Of a DNA stretch of 64,000 bases, positions 30,769-41,300 are shown one piece after another; the first letter of the stretch is position 1, and each line of letters begins with the position of its first letter. Location: positions 1 to 64,000 of the forward strand of contig NW_004191676.1 of NCBI RefSeq assembly GCF_000330505.1, given 5' to 3'. Both the position numbers and the translations under genes were made by a program. Source of the DNA: Entamoeba invadens IP1. Taxonomy: Eukaryota; Evosea; Mastigamoebida; Endamoebidae. A model generated the notes under the pieces. That model had not been told where the DNA came from. It saw only the letters and a list, made by a program, of their open reading frames with translations, and did not search any database.

Positions 30769-31336
30769 TTATTGTCTGCTATCAACTTGATCGAAGAACG
30801 ACTTTCTTGGCTCCAACTTAATAGAAGTGAATGGCATACCATCTCCGACATTGAACTTATTTTGGAATTCGATCCAGTGCAATTTGAGGGTATGTAAGAA
30901 AGCAGAGAGTGACTCGATTCCAATTAAAATGGCCAAAGTGATCATAGCCCACACAGCGAACCCGACAAAGATAGTCACGCAGATCTTTATCCCGAGCAAC
31001 AAGTAGAATTCTTTCTCCAAGAAGACAGCGCTAAGTTCCGCGTGTGCGATGATGACTCCCACAGTCTGAGATATGATGCTGTATTTGAGATGCATCCAAG
31101 TACAAATTCGATGCCATGAATCGATTTAAAGATGATTATTTCCATCAAAGATTTTCCTTCTTCATTATCTTCTTCCTCTTCCTTACTATTTTTTTTCCTC
31201 TTTCACTTGGACTATCAAACTGTCCATTTTAGTCGCTGGGGGCACCGCATTATGTTCAGACATCGACTTTTCCGTATTCCCTCCTTCTGAAAAGAGTGGC
31301 CGACACTCGGGAAGTGCTTTTTGGTGTTTTCTGAGT
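30769..31336 (-). pseudogene. V-ATPase subunit a, C-terminal fragment with frameshifts
   Basis: Reading down from about 31336, the sequence encodes a subunit-a linker (LRKHQKALPECRPLF, then an acidic stretch [18 protein letters not shown]) followed by the invariant [21 protein letters not shown]. Directly after that Trp (near 31055-31062) one base is missing, and the next frame continues AHAELSAVF, then [23 protein letters not shown] to a stop at 30769. A second slip lies in the A-run near 31190. The N-terminal cytosolic half and the first membrane helices (some 500 residues) are absent. Subunit a forms the proton half-channels of vacuolar ATPase; this copy cannot. It is a dispersed gene fragment next to MITE sequences. 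Confidence 0.8.
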
Positions 31337-31525
31337 TGTTAATATAAAAAAATCTAATATTGGTACAAACATTGTTATGTTTTGTTTAAAATTCATGTTG
31401 TAAATATAGAAAGAGGAATTACAGTTTTTCTTCTCAATAGTTTAGGCATAATCAAATTTTAATAATTTTAACTATAAATCAATAGTACATTTTTTACTTT
31501 TTAAAAAGAGGAACTTAGATGAAAG

Positions 31526-31859
31526 ATGTCAAAGAATGAAGTAGTTTGCATATCTTTTATTCGTTTATGAAGGAGTTCAAAAGGGTTAATAAAGAATTTA
31601 TCATTAGTATAAACCACGTGCGGATGATTCAAAGCGTGTTCGGTTGAAAAGAGATCTTTATGTGAAGCTTCAACAACTTGGTAAAAAGACGAAATTAAAG
31701 CCGGACGTCAACACTATTATTCAAATGTTATTTGAAGAGAATGAATGTAAAAAGGAGAGTGTTAGTGGGTCACTCTTGTCTTCACTGAGTGAAGACAAGA
31801 GTGAAGTACTTTTTTCCGAGAAGTATTATCAACTGCTTTTTGAGAGTTTGTACGACTAA
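31526..31859 (+). CDS. Small basic protein (89 aa), function unknown
   Basis: Exon 1, 31526-31543 (MSKNEV), and exon 2, 31608-31859, join in phase 0 across a 64 bp intron (GTTTGCATATC...CATTAG). The joined start supplies the only in-frame ATG. The product is YKPRADDSKRVRLKRDLYVK, then LGKKTKLKPDVNTIIQMLFEE, then a Ser/Glu-rich C-terminus ending LFESLYD. The N-terminal basic half suggests nucleic-acid or ribosome binding, but no family is recognised. Codons in the Ser/Glu segment lie inside a near-perfect 35-base palindrome (31770-31804). Confidence 0.55.
31770..31804. repeat. Perfect 35-base palindrome within coding sequence
   Basis: Seventeen-base arms (CACTCTTGTCTTCACT and its complement plus one outer pair) flank a single G at 31787. 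It encodes part of SLLSSLSEDKSE in the small basic protein. Confidence 0.9.
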
Positions 31860-31963
31860 ATAAATAAAACTCATTTTGACTTCAGTTTTAAAACTCATTT
31901 CCCACTTTTTGATGAAAAATCGAGCCAAAACCTCTTCAAATTTATTTACAAATAAATCGTTGC

Positions 31964-33421
31964 TTATTTCCAATTCTTCACATAGTCAAGGATGTCATTA
32001 TGAGTCGCTTCAGGACGTTCAATTTGCATCTCAATGACTCCTCTCAGTATTTCTTTGAGCCAAGGCCCCTTCTTTCTTCCAAGGATTTTTGCTATTTCGT
32101 CTCCATTAATTTTGGGTCGCATTTTATAGCAATTTTCAAGCCCATTTTGTTCGATTTTCTGGATGATATTGCCAACCCATTGCACTGTTTTCTTCTCGAC
32201 TTGTCCTCCATCGTCACTCTTCTCGTACTTCACAGTAATTGGTGATTTGATAGCGGCGTACAGACATATAGCCTCTCTCCACAACGCCTCTGCCGATAAC
32301 ACGATTCTACCGAGATCAAGTCTTGTGTAATTCTGTTGAAAGTCGAGCTTCTTCACTTCTAAGTACCCGGAATGAATCAACGCGACATTGTTCTTGATGG
32401 CAGTGCTCAATTTCAGTGCTTCCATGATAATCCCCTGAACTCGTGGGACTTTCATATTCTTCAAATCGTTCATCCCAATGAACCAAAACGTTGCAGAAGC
32501 TATTGCTCCATACACGCGGTGCTCTTCATTAAAGATGGTAAAGGCCTTTGACAACTCTTCGTAACTCTTCATCACCGAAAGTACTTGCACCTCGTCGCAC
32601 TCTCCAAAAATGACGGTGTAATAGCCGACCTCCATTAATTTCTCAAAACAGTAACTTTGATGGCCTGTTTGTATCATCCCAAGTATCTCATTTCCAATGC
32701 GCTCGCGACTTATAGTACTGCAGATGCCAATTTTCAGTGTATCGCTCTTCATGACTTCGATGAGGTGTGGATCAATGGTGTAACACATTTTTGCACTGAA
32801 CCGAATTGCACGAAGTGCTCTCAAAGGATCGTCAACAAGTGTTTCTTGTGGTGGAATAGGTGTTCTGATGACATGTGCAGAGAGGTCTGAAAGACCTTGC
32901 TGAGTCATATCCTCGATGACCCCATCATTGACTCGATAGAACAACGAGTTGATGGTGAAGTCCCGTCTTCTCGCGTCGGAAAGGGGTGTTCCCACTCCGG
33001 TCGAGTCCGAGCCAAAATTCTCAGGGCGGAGACAACAGATGTCGATTGGGATGTTATCGATGCGAAGGGTAGACGTCAATAAGTGTTTTCCTGATGATGG
33101 GTTTGGTTGGATGACTCCTATCCCACTGATTTGGTGTGTAGTGTTCTCTTGAATATACTTCTGGAGGTATACTGAGAAGTCGTACGATGGCATATTGTCG
33201 ACGGTGATATCAATGTCATGAGACTCACGGCCTAACAACTTGTCGCGAACCCACCCGCCAACGACTCGAAGAATAGTGTGAGTGGAGTACGTCGCAACCG
33301 TCTGATCTTTGAGTGTTCATGTTTATATAGTAAATATATAGTAAAAATGAACTAAACAAACTTGGCGGAGTAATGTGAATATCATCGTCTCAGTGTCAGT
33401 TAAAACGATTTGGTGTGCCAT
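31964..33421 (-). CDS. CCA-adding enzyme (tRNA nucleotidyltransferase)
   Basis: Exon 1, 33421-33362 (MAHQIVLTDTETMIFTLLRQ), joins exon 2, 33301-31964, across a 60 bp intron (GTTTGTTTAG...GATCAG). Splicing at CAG restores the class II nucleotidyltransferase head RVVGGWVRDKLLGRESHDIDI (metal-binding D-x-D). It is followed by the RRRDFTINSLFY motif and DDPLRALRAIRFSAKM, the nucleotide-selecting region. Total 465 residues, in the family's normal range. It adds or repairs the 3' CCA of tRNAs without a template. The CAG acceptor differs from the TAG used by most introns here. It is divergently arranged with bystin. Confidence 0.92.
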
Positions 33422-33746
33422 ACAATTCTTAGTGTTATTTTTTCTTCTAATTTTCATTACTTTGTAAGGTCACACTTGAGTCTTGTAAAGGTCTTGTGTT
33501 GACTATCTTCATATTTGTTCTAATATAGTTATTAATAAAACAAATTATATTATTTAATAATATTTCTGCCTGGTAGATATTATAATATTAAACGTAATTA
33601 ATATGAACTAATAAAATAAACTAGAGTACAGTGGTTATAATGGAGAGAGACGAGACTTAATAGACCAAGGACTTCCAAGAGAAGAAAAATATAGAGGAAA
33701 ACCCTTTGAATTTTTTGAAGGGTTTTTTGTCTATTTAGTATTCAAT
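33422..33746. other. Divergent promoter region with a hairpin before bystin
   Basis: 325 bp between the CCA-adding enzyme and bystin starts. AAAACCCTT at 33698-33706 is inverted at 33718-33726 (9 bp stem, 11-base loop), ending about 20 bases before the bystin ATG. An initiator-like AGTATTCA abuts the ATG. Confidence 0.45.
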
Positions 33747-35147
33747 ATGGACTCTAACCGTAAACAGCGACGCTTAGAGGGGAAGTCGAACAAACGATAT
33801 GCGAAGAATGAGGGACACAAAAAACAGCGAATTGCGCTTCATGCGGAAATAGAAGAGGCCACAAAGACGCACAAACCGATTAAAGAGCGCACAAAAGACA
33901 CGAAACTGACGATGGAAGAGGAGCCGTTGAATGAAGGGGAGACGAAAAAGATTATCAGCTCAGCTATGGAACAACTGAAAGAAGACAAGAAGGAGAGCTA
34001 TTTTGCAGGGAAACAAGAAAAGAAGGTTGGTATAGAAGACCTTGAGACAAATGATCATTTAATGGAAGTGGAAGACAAAGAGGACTCTTCCGAGAGTGAC
34101 AGTGAAGCGAGTGACGAGGAGTTACCCAAAGACAAGATGGTGGCGTATGACGTTCCAATAGATGAAGAGACTAAAAAGGTCTTATTAGCCTTTACAGACA
34201 CGCCTGATGATATTAATGTGAACTCGATGATAGAAAAGCAACTTGATTTGATTGAAGAAGAGGAGAACTTAATGAAATCGAAAAAGATGGAAACGGAACC
34301 CTCTCATGAAGACCACGAACACACTTGTGATGATGAGTGTCACCACGAAAGCGCACCAAAACCACTTCCTGAGCAATTGAATCAAGTGAAAGGAAAGTAC
34401 TCTGACAAAGTCAGAGATATCTTTAAAGAGCTTGGGACGTTCTTGTCGTTATATCGTGTTGGGAAGTTACCCAAGATATTCAAGTTACTCCCATCCTTTG
34501 AGGAATGGCCTCAGTTCTTGAAGATGACAAATCCTGCGCTGTGGACCCCACAAAGTGTATTCGCCGCAACCAAACTGTTTGTCCACTCGTCTCCCGCGGA
34601 GGTTGAAAAGTTCGTTCAAGTGTTTTTGTATCCCAAAGTGCGGGAATGTATACACAAAACAAAGGAATTACATTTCGAGTTGTATATGGCTCTGAGAAAG
34701 ACTATTTATAAGCCACGAGCATTTTTCAAAGGAATTATCTTCCCATTGTGCACAGAAAAGAATGTCACTGGGAAAGAGGCACTCATCATCTCTTCGTTAT
34801 TAAGAAAGGCTTCGATCCCTATGAAACACAGTGCAGTCGCGTTGTATAAGTTGGCTAATATGAAGTACAACTCTACACAATATCTCTTCCTCAAAACACT
34901 CCTCGACAAGAAGTACTCCCTCCCGTACGCGGCGTTGGACGCTGTCGCGGCCTTTTATGCTCGTTTCACCGACAGCACCGAACAACTCCCCGTCATGTGG
35001 CACCAGGGGCTTTTAGTGTTTGTCCAGCGTTATGGTAAAGATCTGAAGCAACCCCAAGTCAACAAATTGATTGAGGTCTGTAAGGTTCAGAAGCACCATG
35101 CAATCACTCAGGTCGTGATGATCGAGCTCCAGAAGAAGAAGGTCTGA
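33747..35147 (+). CDS. Bystin (Enp1), pre-40S assembly factor
   Basis: 466 residues, single exon. The N-terminal 215 residues are Lys/Glu-rich with an acidic Ser/Asp stretch and a His/Cys cluster. The bystin domain starts at FKELGTFLSLYRVGKLPKIFK and includes WTPQSVFAATKLF, FHLYMAL-type FELYMALRKTIYKPRAFFKG, IIFPLCTEKNVTGKEALIISSLL, LFLKTLLDKKYSLPYAALDA and PVMWHQGLLVFVQRYGKDL. Enp1/bystin is a nucleolar protein needed for small-subunit maturation and nuclear export, in the same pathway as Imp4 in this window. Length matches yeast Enp1 (about 480). Confidence 0.95.
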   Translation: MDSNRKQRRLEGKSNKRYAKNEGHKKQRIALHAEIEEATKTHKPIKERTKDTKLTMEEEPLNEGETKKIISSAMEQLKEDKKESYFAGKQEKKVGIEDLETNDHLMEVEDKEDSSESDSEASDEELPKDKMVAYDVPIDEETKKVLLAFTDTPDDINVNSMIEKQLDLIEEEENLMKSKKMETEPSHEDHEHTCDDECHHESAPKPLPEQLNQVKGKYSDKVRDIFKELGTFLSLYRVGKLPKIFKLLPSFEEWPQFLKMTNPALWTPQSVFAATKLFVHSSPAEVEKFVQVFLYPKVRECIHKTKELHFELYMALRKTIYKPRAFFKGIIFPLCTEKNVTGKEALIISSLLRKASIPMKHSAVALYKLANMKYNSTQYLFLKTLLDKKYSLPYAALDAVAAFYARFTDSTEQLPVMWHQGLLVFVQRYGKDLKQPQVNKLIEVCKVQKHHAITQVVMIELQKKKV

Positions 35148-35335
35148 TTGTTTTGAATTGATTTGGTTTATTAGAGTTAGTTTAATAAACGAAACTATTC
35201 TTTATTGAGTTGTCTAGTTTCAACACTAGTATAAAAACCATTAGTTTACTATTTTAATGGTATTGAAAGGAAAGTATAACCAAACTAATAAAATAGTATA
35301 AAATATAGTAAACTAGAGACAAATGAAATGGTACA

Positions 35336-35908
35336 CTATTCAATGTTGAGAGACTTTTTGAGTGTGTTGATTTGAAGTTGTTGCTGTTGAGAAACAGCTT
35401 TGAGTTGGTCGAGTAAGTTTTGGAGCGTATCGACCCTCTTGAGCATGCTCTTTAACATCCCCTCTTTACACTCGAGTGGACTCTTCCGACGTAAAAGGTC
35501 CTTCTTTTCCGTGGAAGGGAGAGACGGACTGGTCCAACTGAAATCGTGTTGTCCATATGTCATCGAACTTGCTAACCCCGGCTTCTTATGAGATTGCGCT
35601 TCTTCGGATTTCACATCGGAGAAGGACCGCTTTTGCATTTCGACACGAAGCTCATTCAAAAATTGTGCCGTGTATGATCCGGCCTTTTTACGATGGTGGA
35701 CTTGGGGCGAATTGTTATCGACTATTTTATTGGACACTTGAGATTCTTTGGGATGGGTTAACAAGTCTTGTTGATCACGTGGCGAGAATTGTGGGTTGAT
35801 GAATTCAGTCGAAACAGATAATCCCTTTGTGTTATTGAATACGGTGATAGGGACAATCGCAAGTAATTAACAAACTGAAGGGGTCATAGGGATACGCACT
35901 TCTGTCAT
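35336..35908 (-). CDS. Coiled-coil protein of unknown function
   Basis: Exon 1, 35908-35876 (MTEVRIPMTPS), and exon 2, 35824-35336, join across a 51 bp intron (GTTTGTTAAT...ACAAAG, phase 0; an AAG acceptor) to 173 residues. The N-terminal half is basic and Ser/Pro-rich with SYTAQFLNELRVEMQKRSFSD; the C-terminal 50 residues (MLKRVDTLQNLLDQLKAVSQ and on) form a short leucine-rich coiled coil. No membrane segment. The SP-rich N-terminus suggests a phosphorylated cytosolic or nuclear protein; no homologue recognised. Confidence 0.6.
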
Positions 35909-36081
35909 GACGGTGTTGTAAGTAATGAGATCAGTGAGTGATTACAAGGAGCAATTCAGAAGACAAAAAAAATCTAAAACTGGAGTTAGATATATAGAAA
36001 GAAGTTCGCAAACGAGTTAAGATAGTTGAAAGTATTTCATTCGTGTTTTTCAATTACAAATGTTGTAATTAGTTAGTAGTA

Positions 36082-36318
36082 TTATTTTAATAAAAAAACT
36101 AATAGTGTATTGTAAAGAATGGAATAAAAAAAGAATGGTATTAATATGGTAAATATGCCGAAATAGTACAATGGTATGTTGTTAGATGAAGCTTTACACA
36201 AACGGGAATTGTTTGGACAGTTTATTTCTTGATTTCTAACAGTTGAGCGGGGAAACGCTGATGTCCGGGAAACAAGAATAATCTGAGCAAAAATAGAAAG
36301 ATAACAGAGCAAGAACAT
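36082..36318 (-). CDS. Possible small secreted or membrane protein (78 aa)
   Basis: From the ATG at 36318 the frame begins MFLLCYLSIFAQIILVSRTSA, a good signal-peptide-like segment. It continues with a short Cys-containing region (NCPNNSRLCKASSNN) and ends in a hydrophobic C-terminus (YYFGIFTILIPFFFYSILYN). Signal peptide plus hydrophobic tail is the layout of Entamoeba GPI proteins. However, the segment contains a GTTTGT, an overlapping open frame upstream encodes Cys-rich sequence, and A/T-rich DNA easily produces hydrophobic frames, so exon structure and reality are uncertain. Confidence 0.25.
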   Translation of the reverse strand: MFLLCYLSIFAQIILVSRTSAFPRSTVRNQEINCPNNSRLCKASSNNIPLYYFGIFTILIPFFFYSILYNTLLVFLLK

Positions 36319-37058
36319 TCGGCGGTGCGGACAATACAAAAACATAAGAAAGTTTTTTATAATAAAATGTCACATTTACAAAACGGGTACATGTGCAAGG
36401 ATTACCCTTAAAACTACGGGAATGGAATTTGAAATCAATATGGAACACTTTTGGACTTAATTGTGGTGATATTTCAAAATTAATAAAATTTACTATTATT
36501 TACTAGTTTATTTTAGTAATATTGAATCAAAAAAAAATAATTACAAAAGAATAGAAACTTAATTATACTAATAAAATAGTCCTTCTGCTTCAATTGATAG
36601 ATCCATCATTCTTTTTCTGTATGTAATTTTCTAGCAAAATAGCACACTATATTTCCACAAAATTGGGGGTTTTATTTGGATGTATTTTTAACAAAAAAAT
36701 ACATCGAAAAACTTTTACTGCAGTTTTATTATACCAAAAAGTATTTTGTTTTCTTTTTTATTATATTTTTTATATTAAAAGTATTATTAAATTGGTTAAT
36801 AAAGGATCAACACTGGACTTTTAAAGTTTTTTTTTAACAAAAAAGTCACAAAACACCTTAACAGTTTTCTTTAAATTTAACTATTTAAAAAAAAAATATT
36901 TTAGTTATTTTGAATAAAATGTTACATTTCAAAGTAGTAAGATCATATCTCAAACCTTGTTTTCGTGTTCATTTTTGACAGATTTTTCTTTTTATAAATC
37001 AATTATTTAAAAAATACATCAAAAGTAATCTAAAAATTTCATTTATTTTTAGTTTTAA

Positions 37059-37130
37059 GAAAAACAAAATTTAGAAAAACAAAATTTAGAAAAACAAAAT
37101 TTAGAAAAACAAAACTTAGAAAAACAAAAA
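37059..37130 (+). repeat. 15 bp tandem repeat, about five copies
   Basis: GAAAAACAAAATTTA repeated nearly perfectly, one copy with C for T, ending 8 bases before the ATG at 37139. It occupies the place of the core promoter/5' leader of the following gene. Confidence 0.85.
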
Positions 37131-37138
37131 TCGACTTT

Positions 37139-37798
37139 ATGGAAACGACGACTGAACTTGACGAACATTTATTTCTGGAAACATATTACCAGACGTCTGG
37201 ATGTACTTCTAAGGTGATAGAACATGCCACGAAAATACGACTTTTAGTTACCGAGTTAAACAATCATGTTTACAAGAATCCCCAAACAAAAGTCCAACTT
37301 GACCAATTACGAAAAGAGTATCAATCAGTACACTCGAAGAATGACGGAACAGTCCCCGTCGACGCTATTAATACCGACTCGGCATTTTCTCAATTGGTTG
37401 ACGGACTGAAAGTCTCACAAGAAGATGTTGTCGACTTTCATAACGATTTTATCGATGATCCTTCGTGGAATGATTTCGACCGGTTAATGGCTAATGTGGA
37501 GAGAAAGGATGAACCGAAGAATCAAGGGATATTAGAAGCAAGTTTCTTGAATGATTATGAACAAAAAGACGAGAACACCATTCGTTTGTTTCTTTACTAT
37601 AAATTACTATTATTATTAGTTCTATATATTAATTCTATTTAACACTTAGTGAAAGAGAAAATTGGACTACTGGAAGCGGAAAACGAAAAACTTAAAAGAC
37701 AACTCCATGAAATTAAAGTCTTTTATGAGAAGACTAAGGCTAAAATGTCGTGTAAATCTCCATTTTGTGAAACTCCTGCACATGTCCCTCAAAATTAA
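37139..37798 (+). CDS. Coiled-coil protein of unknown function (197 aa)
   Basis: Exon 1, 37139-37583, and exon 2, 37650-37798, join exactly in phase across a 66 bp intron (GTTTGTTTC...CACTTAG). The product has an acidic N-terminus (METTTELDEHLFLE), two helical stretches (KIRLLVTELNNHVYKNPQ and QLDQLRKEYQSV), an acidic DDPSWNDFDRL motif, and in exon 2 a clear coiled coil (LKEKIGLLEAENEKLKRQLH) followed by a Cys pair near the C-terminus. No signal peptide. Size and alternating helices are those of kinetochore- or SMC-associated small subunits, but I cannot assign a family. Confidence 0.6.
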
Positions 37799-38305
37799 TT
37801 AAATTATATATATTTTAATAACCATATTTTTTAATTAAATTGTATCTATTGTAACTTAAATAGATTGAATTTGATAATTATTATAATTATTATAATTATT
37901 ATAATTATTATAATTATTATAATTATATATTATAATATATTAAACTATGTATTAATCATTCATTCATAACATGTCACGTTGAAGATTGAAATACTGAAAC
38001 TATATTTACTATTATTTTTATAACAGTAACAAGCTATAAATATGTAATGAAAGACTAATATTTCCAAGCAGAGATCGTCTCGAATTTTCTACGCGAACTA
38101 TTATAGTTGAGACCAAAATCAACATTTTTTGACTGAACTTTTTTCATAGGAAAGAAAAAAGAGTAAAAAAACCTCATGAAAAAAAAGACACAAAAAATGT
38201 CACCACGAGACAAGAAATGCCACATTAAAAATTATTTAATAACAATTCAAAATGGTTAGATTAACTTGTATAGTACTGAACTAGAAAAACATATTATAGA
38301 GTCAC
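37799..38305. other. Intergenic region with a 9 bp microsatellite
   Basis: 507 bp. AATTATTAT repeats about six times at 37875-37927. Near the right end, CTGAACTAG (about 38276) resembles the Entamoeba GAAC promoter element and lies about 30 bases before the ATG of the large surface protein. Confidence 0.5.
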
Positions 38306-41300
38306 ATGTTGTTTTTACTCTCACTTTTTGTCCTAACAACATTTGCAGAGAACTTCATTCGATTCCCATATCCGGGTCTTCCAAGCACTGATTTGGACGG
38401 GAAGAAAGACTACCAAATCTTCCGAAAGAAACAACAAGCATACCTTTTGATCAATATGCTCCGTGTCGACCCACAAGGCTTTGTCGAGAAATATATGAAA
38501 CCGGTAGTTGCTGACGATTCGTGGCGACTCCTCTTCAAAACTGAATCGCTCCGTCTCAAAAAGTTCCCGGACTATTACCCACTCTACCAAGACGCGTTAC
38601 TTGAACAAACTGCGTCCCACGCACGACTTGGCGAGTCATTTGCGAATGTGAGAAGTCGCTTGAAAAGTAAATTGCCGGAGAAACTCGATGGCTTCATCCC
38701 TGGGTATAAGCCTTTGAAATTACTTGCTCAAACGTTGATGTGGAAGACGAAGACGCAAAACGACTTCTTCTCATATTTGTGCCACGGCTATTATCAGGAC
38801 TTCAATCACTGCGGAAAGAAGGACTTGGCGCTGTCTGGGTGCAAAGCCGATTACATCAACAGGAAGACCCCAAGAGGACGAGTTAGATTCTTATTACGCC
38901 CGTCCGGTGCTGTCGGGTGCAATACTGTTAACACCATTGTGAAGGACGAGAACTTGTTTGCGTGTGATGTGACATATCCCGACTTCACTCCACGGCTTCG
39001 AATCAAATCCCCGATGGTAGCAGGCAATTGGTTTAACACTGGTGTTGGGAATAGTCGGGTCTATGCTGTAGTTATTCACGTCCCAAGACACGAAATAGTG
39101 TCGAAAGTCCATTTGGTTGTTGACGGGAAGAGAATTGAAATGCCGTTGACGCTTCAAAATGGCGTTTCAAAGGTGTATTCGATTGCTTACTCCCCACTGA
39201 AACATACTCCAAGTCTGATGAAAGGGTACTTCTTCCATGCCGTCATCAATGGGAAGAACTTCTTCTACCCCGCGCAATACTATTTTGACTGGGAAGAGAA
39301 TATGAAGTTGGACACGAAACAGAGATACAACGGGTTCTGTAAAGTCCCCTTCCCTGATCGAACGTGTGATATTTGCGACGACGGATATAGAAATGTCGAC
39401 GGCCGCTGTGTTAAATGTAACTTTGAGAACTGCGCGCAGTGCACTGAATCTGTCTGCACGAACTGCACGAGAGGATTTATGCTGTCGTATGGAGAATGTA
39501 AGGCCAAATGCATGGAGAATTGCGACGTGTGCAGCTATTCCACGACATGCGATCGATGCCATCCCACGCACTTCTCTAATTCAACGAACTCGACGTGCAC
39601 AATTTGCGCTGAGAAGTTTGGAGAAGACTGCGCAACATGCACGAACGAGAAGTGCTTGACCTTCTTCTGTCAGCACAACGACCCGGAGTGTTCTCATAAA
39701 CGGACACCAGGGCAATACTACTCTGAGATCACACAGAAGTGCGAGAAGTGTTCTGAAGGGTGCAAGAGTTGTGATTATCACCCCAGCAAAGGGTCGATGT
39801 GCACTATGTGTAATGTTGGCTTATTCTTAACTCCCGAAGGTGAGTGTATTCCATGTCATTATGTTGATGGATGTGCGTCTGGACAATGTGATGGGAACAA
39901 GTGTTTACGATGCAAGAAGGGCTATTATTCCATTGGGAAAGGATGTGTCAAGTGTGAAGAAGGGTGTGGGAACTGTGAATCTCCATCAGGGAAGTGCATT
40001 GATTGTGCTTACGGTCACTTTTTGGATGAAGAGTATGGGAAGTGTGTTGAGAGCATAGAAGTTGAGCATTGCGAGAGGAATAACACGAATGGAGTCTGTG
40101 CGAAGTGTAAAGCTGGCTATGGGTTTGATAAGTATCACAAATGTGTCACATGTGATGCATCATGCAAGAAGTGTACCTTTGCAGACAAGTGTGAAGAGTG
40201 TAAAGAAACGTTCTATAACGATCATCAACACTGTATTCCATGCTCAAGAAGAGGATGCGACTTGTGTGACGCGAATGAATGTTTCTCATGCCAAGCGAAC
40301 GCTTATCTCCACAATGGAGTTTGTGTCAGAGGACCCCCGGGATGCTCGTTATGCCATAACAAAGCTCCAGTCTGCAAAGTCTGTGAGAAAGGAATGAAGA
40401 TGGAAGATGGGCATTGTGTGCCGGACTGTGATGTGAAGAATTGTGCGAAGTGCAATGGTGATGAGAGTTGCCGCTACTGTAAATCGACATTGAACCCATT
40501 CTATGGGTATGAGCCTGCTCCAAATAGTTCTGAGCCATGTCCATTTGTGTGTGATCCTGTTGAATTGAATTGTTACGTCACCGAGAAGATGAAGAGAGGA
40601 GAGGTAGACGCTTGCTTCTCGTTGGGATGCAAATACTGCCCACCACACACATTTAGAAGAAATCACAAGTGTGAGAAGTGCCCGAACAACTGTGCTTACT
40701 GTTTGAATGAGAAAGAGTGTGTCAAGTGTTTGCCCGGCTTCTCATATTATATGGGCGAATGTTTTGCTTGTAACAAGAATGGTACTTGTGGTGAAGGAGA
40801 GTATATGGACAAATGCACGTGCACCACTTGCGCGAAGAAATACGCCAACTGCAGAGCTTGTGATGGCGATCAATGCATCGACTGTGCCCCTCATTTCACA
40901 CTCTCGGAAGATAAGAGCCACTGTGTCCCATGCACTAAGAAGACATGTCCTATCACTCCCCCAGAGCCATGCCGTGGTAAAGGATGCAATCCAGTCCATC
41001 CAGACTGTGAAGGAGATTGCCCAATCGATCCAATTACACCAACTGATCCTGTTAACCCACCAACAGTTACACCAGTAGAACCAGTCGTGCCAGTGGATCC
41101 AGTTCAACCCGAAGAGTGCACTGCGACTGCCAATTTCTCAAGAGTTGGTGACGAATATAAGTTTGATCCAATGTGCGTCCAAAAGGATAAAGAGTGTTAT
41201 TGCACGAAATGCGCCTGTGGGTATGAGTTGTCCGTTGAGACACACGTCTGCACTGAGTTGCCAGAAAGCAAGAGAATTCCATTGTGCTGTGAAGCCGAGG

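Larger units (their letters stand above)
35909..37138. other. AT-rich region with a possible small secreted-protein gene
   Basis: 1.2 kb of mostly A/T-rich DNA. The only candidate gene is the minus-strand frame at 36082-36318 (listed). At its right end a 15 bp tandem repeat directly precedes the next gene. Confidence 0.4.
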
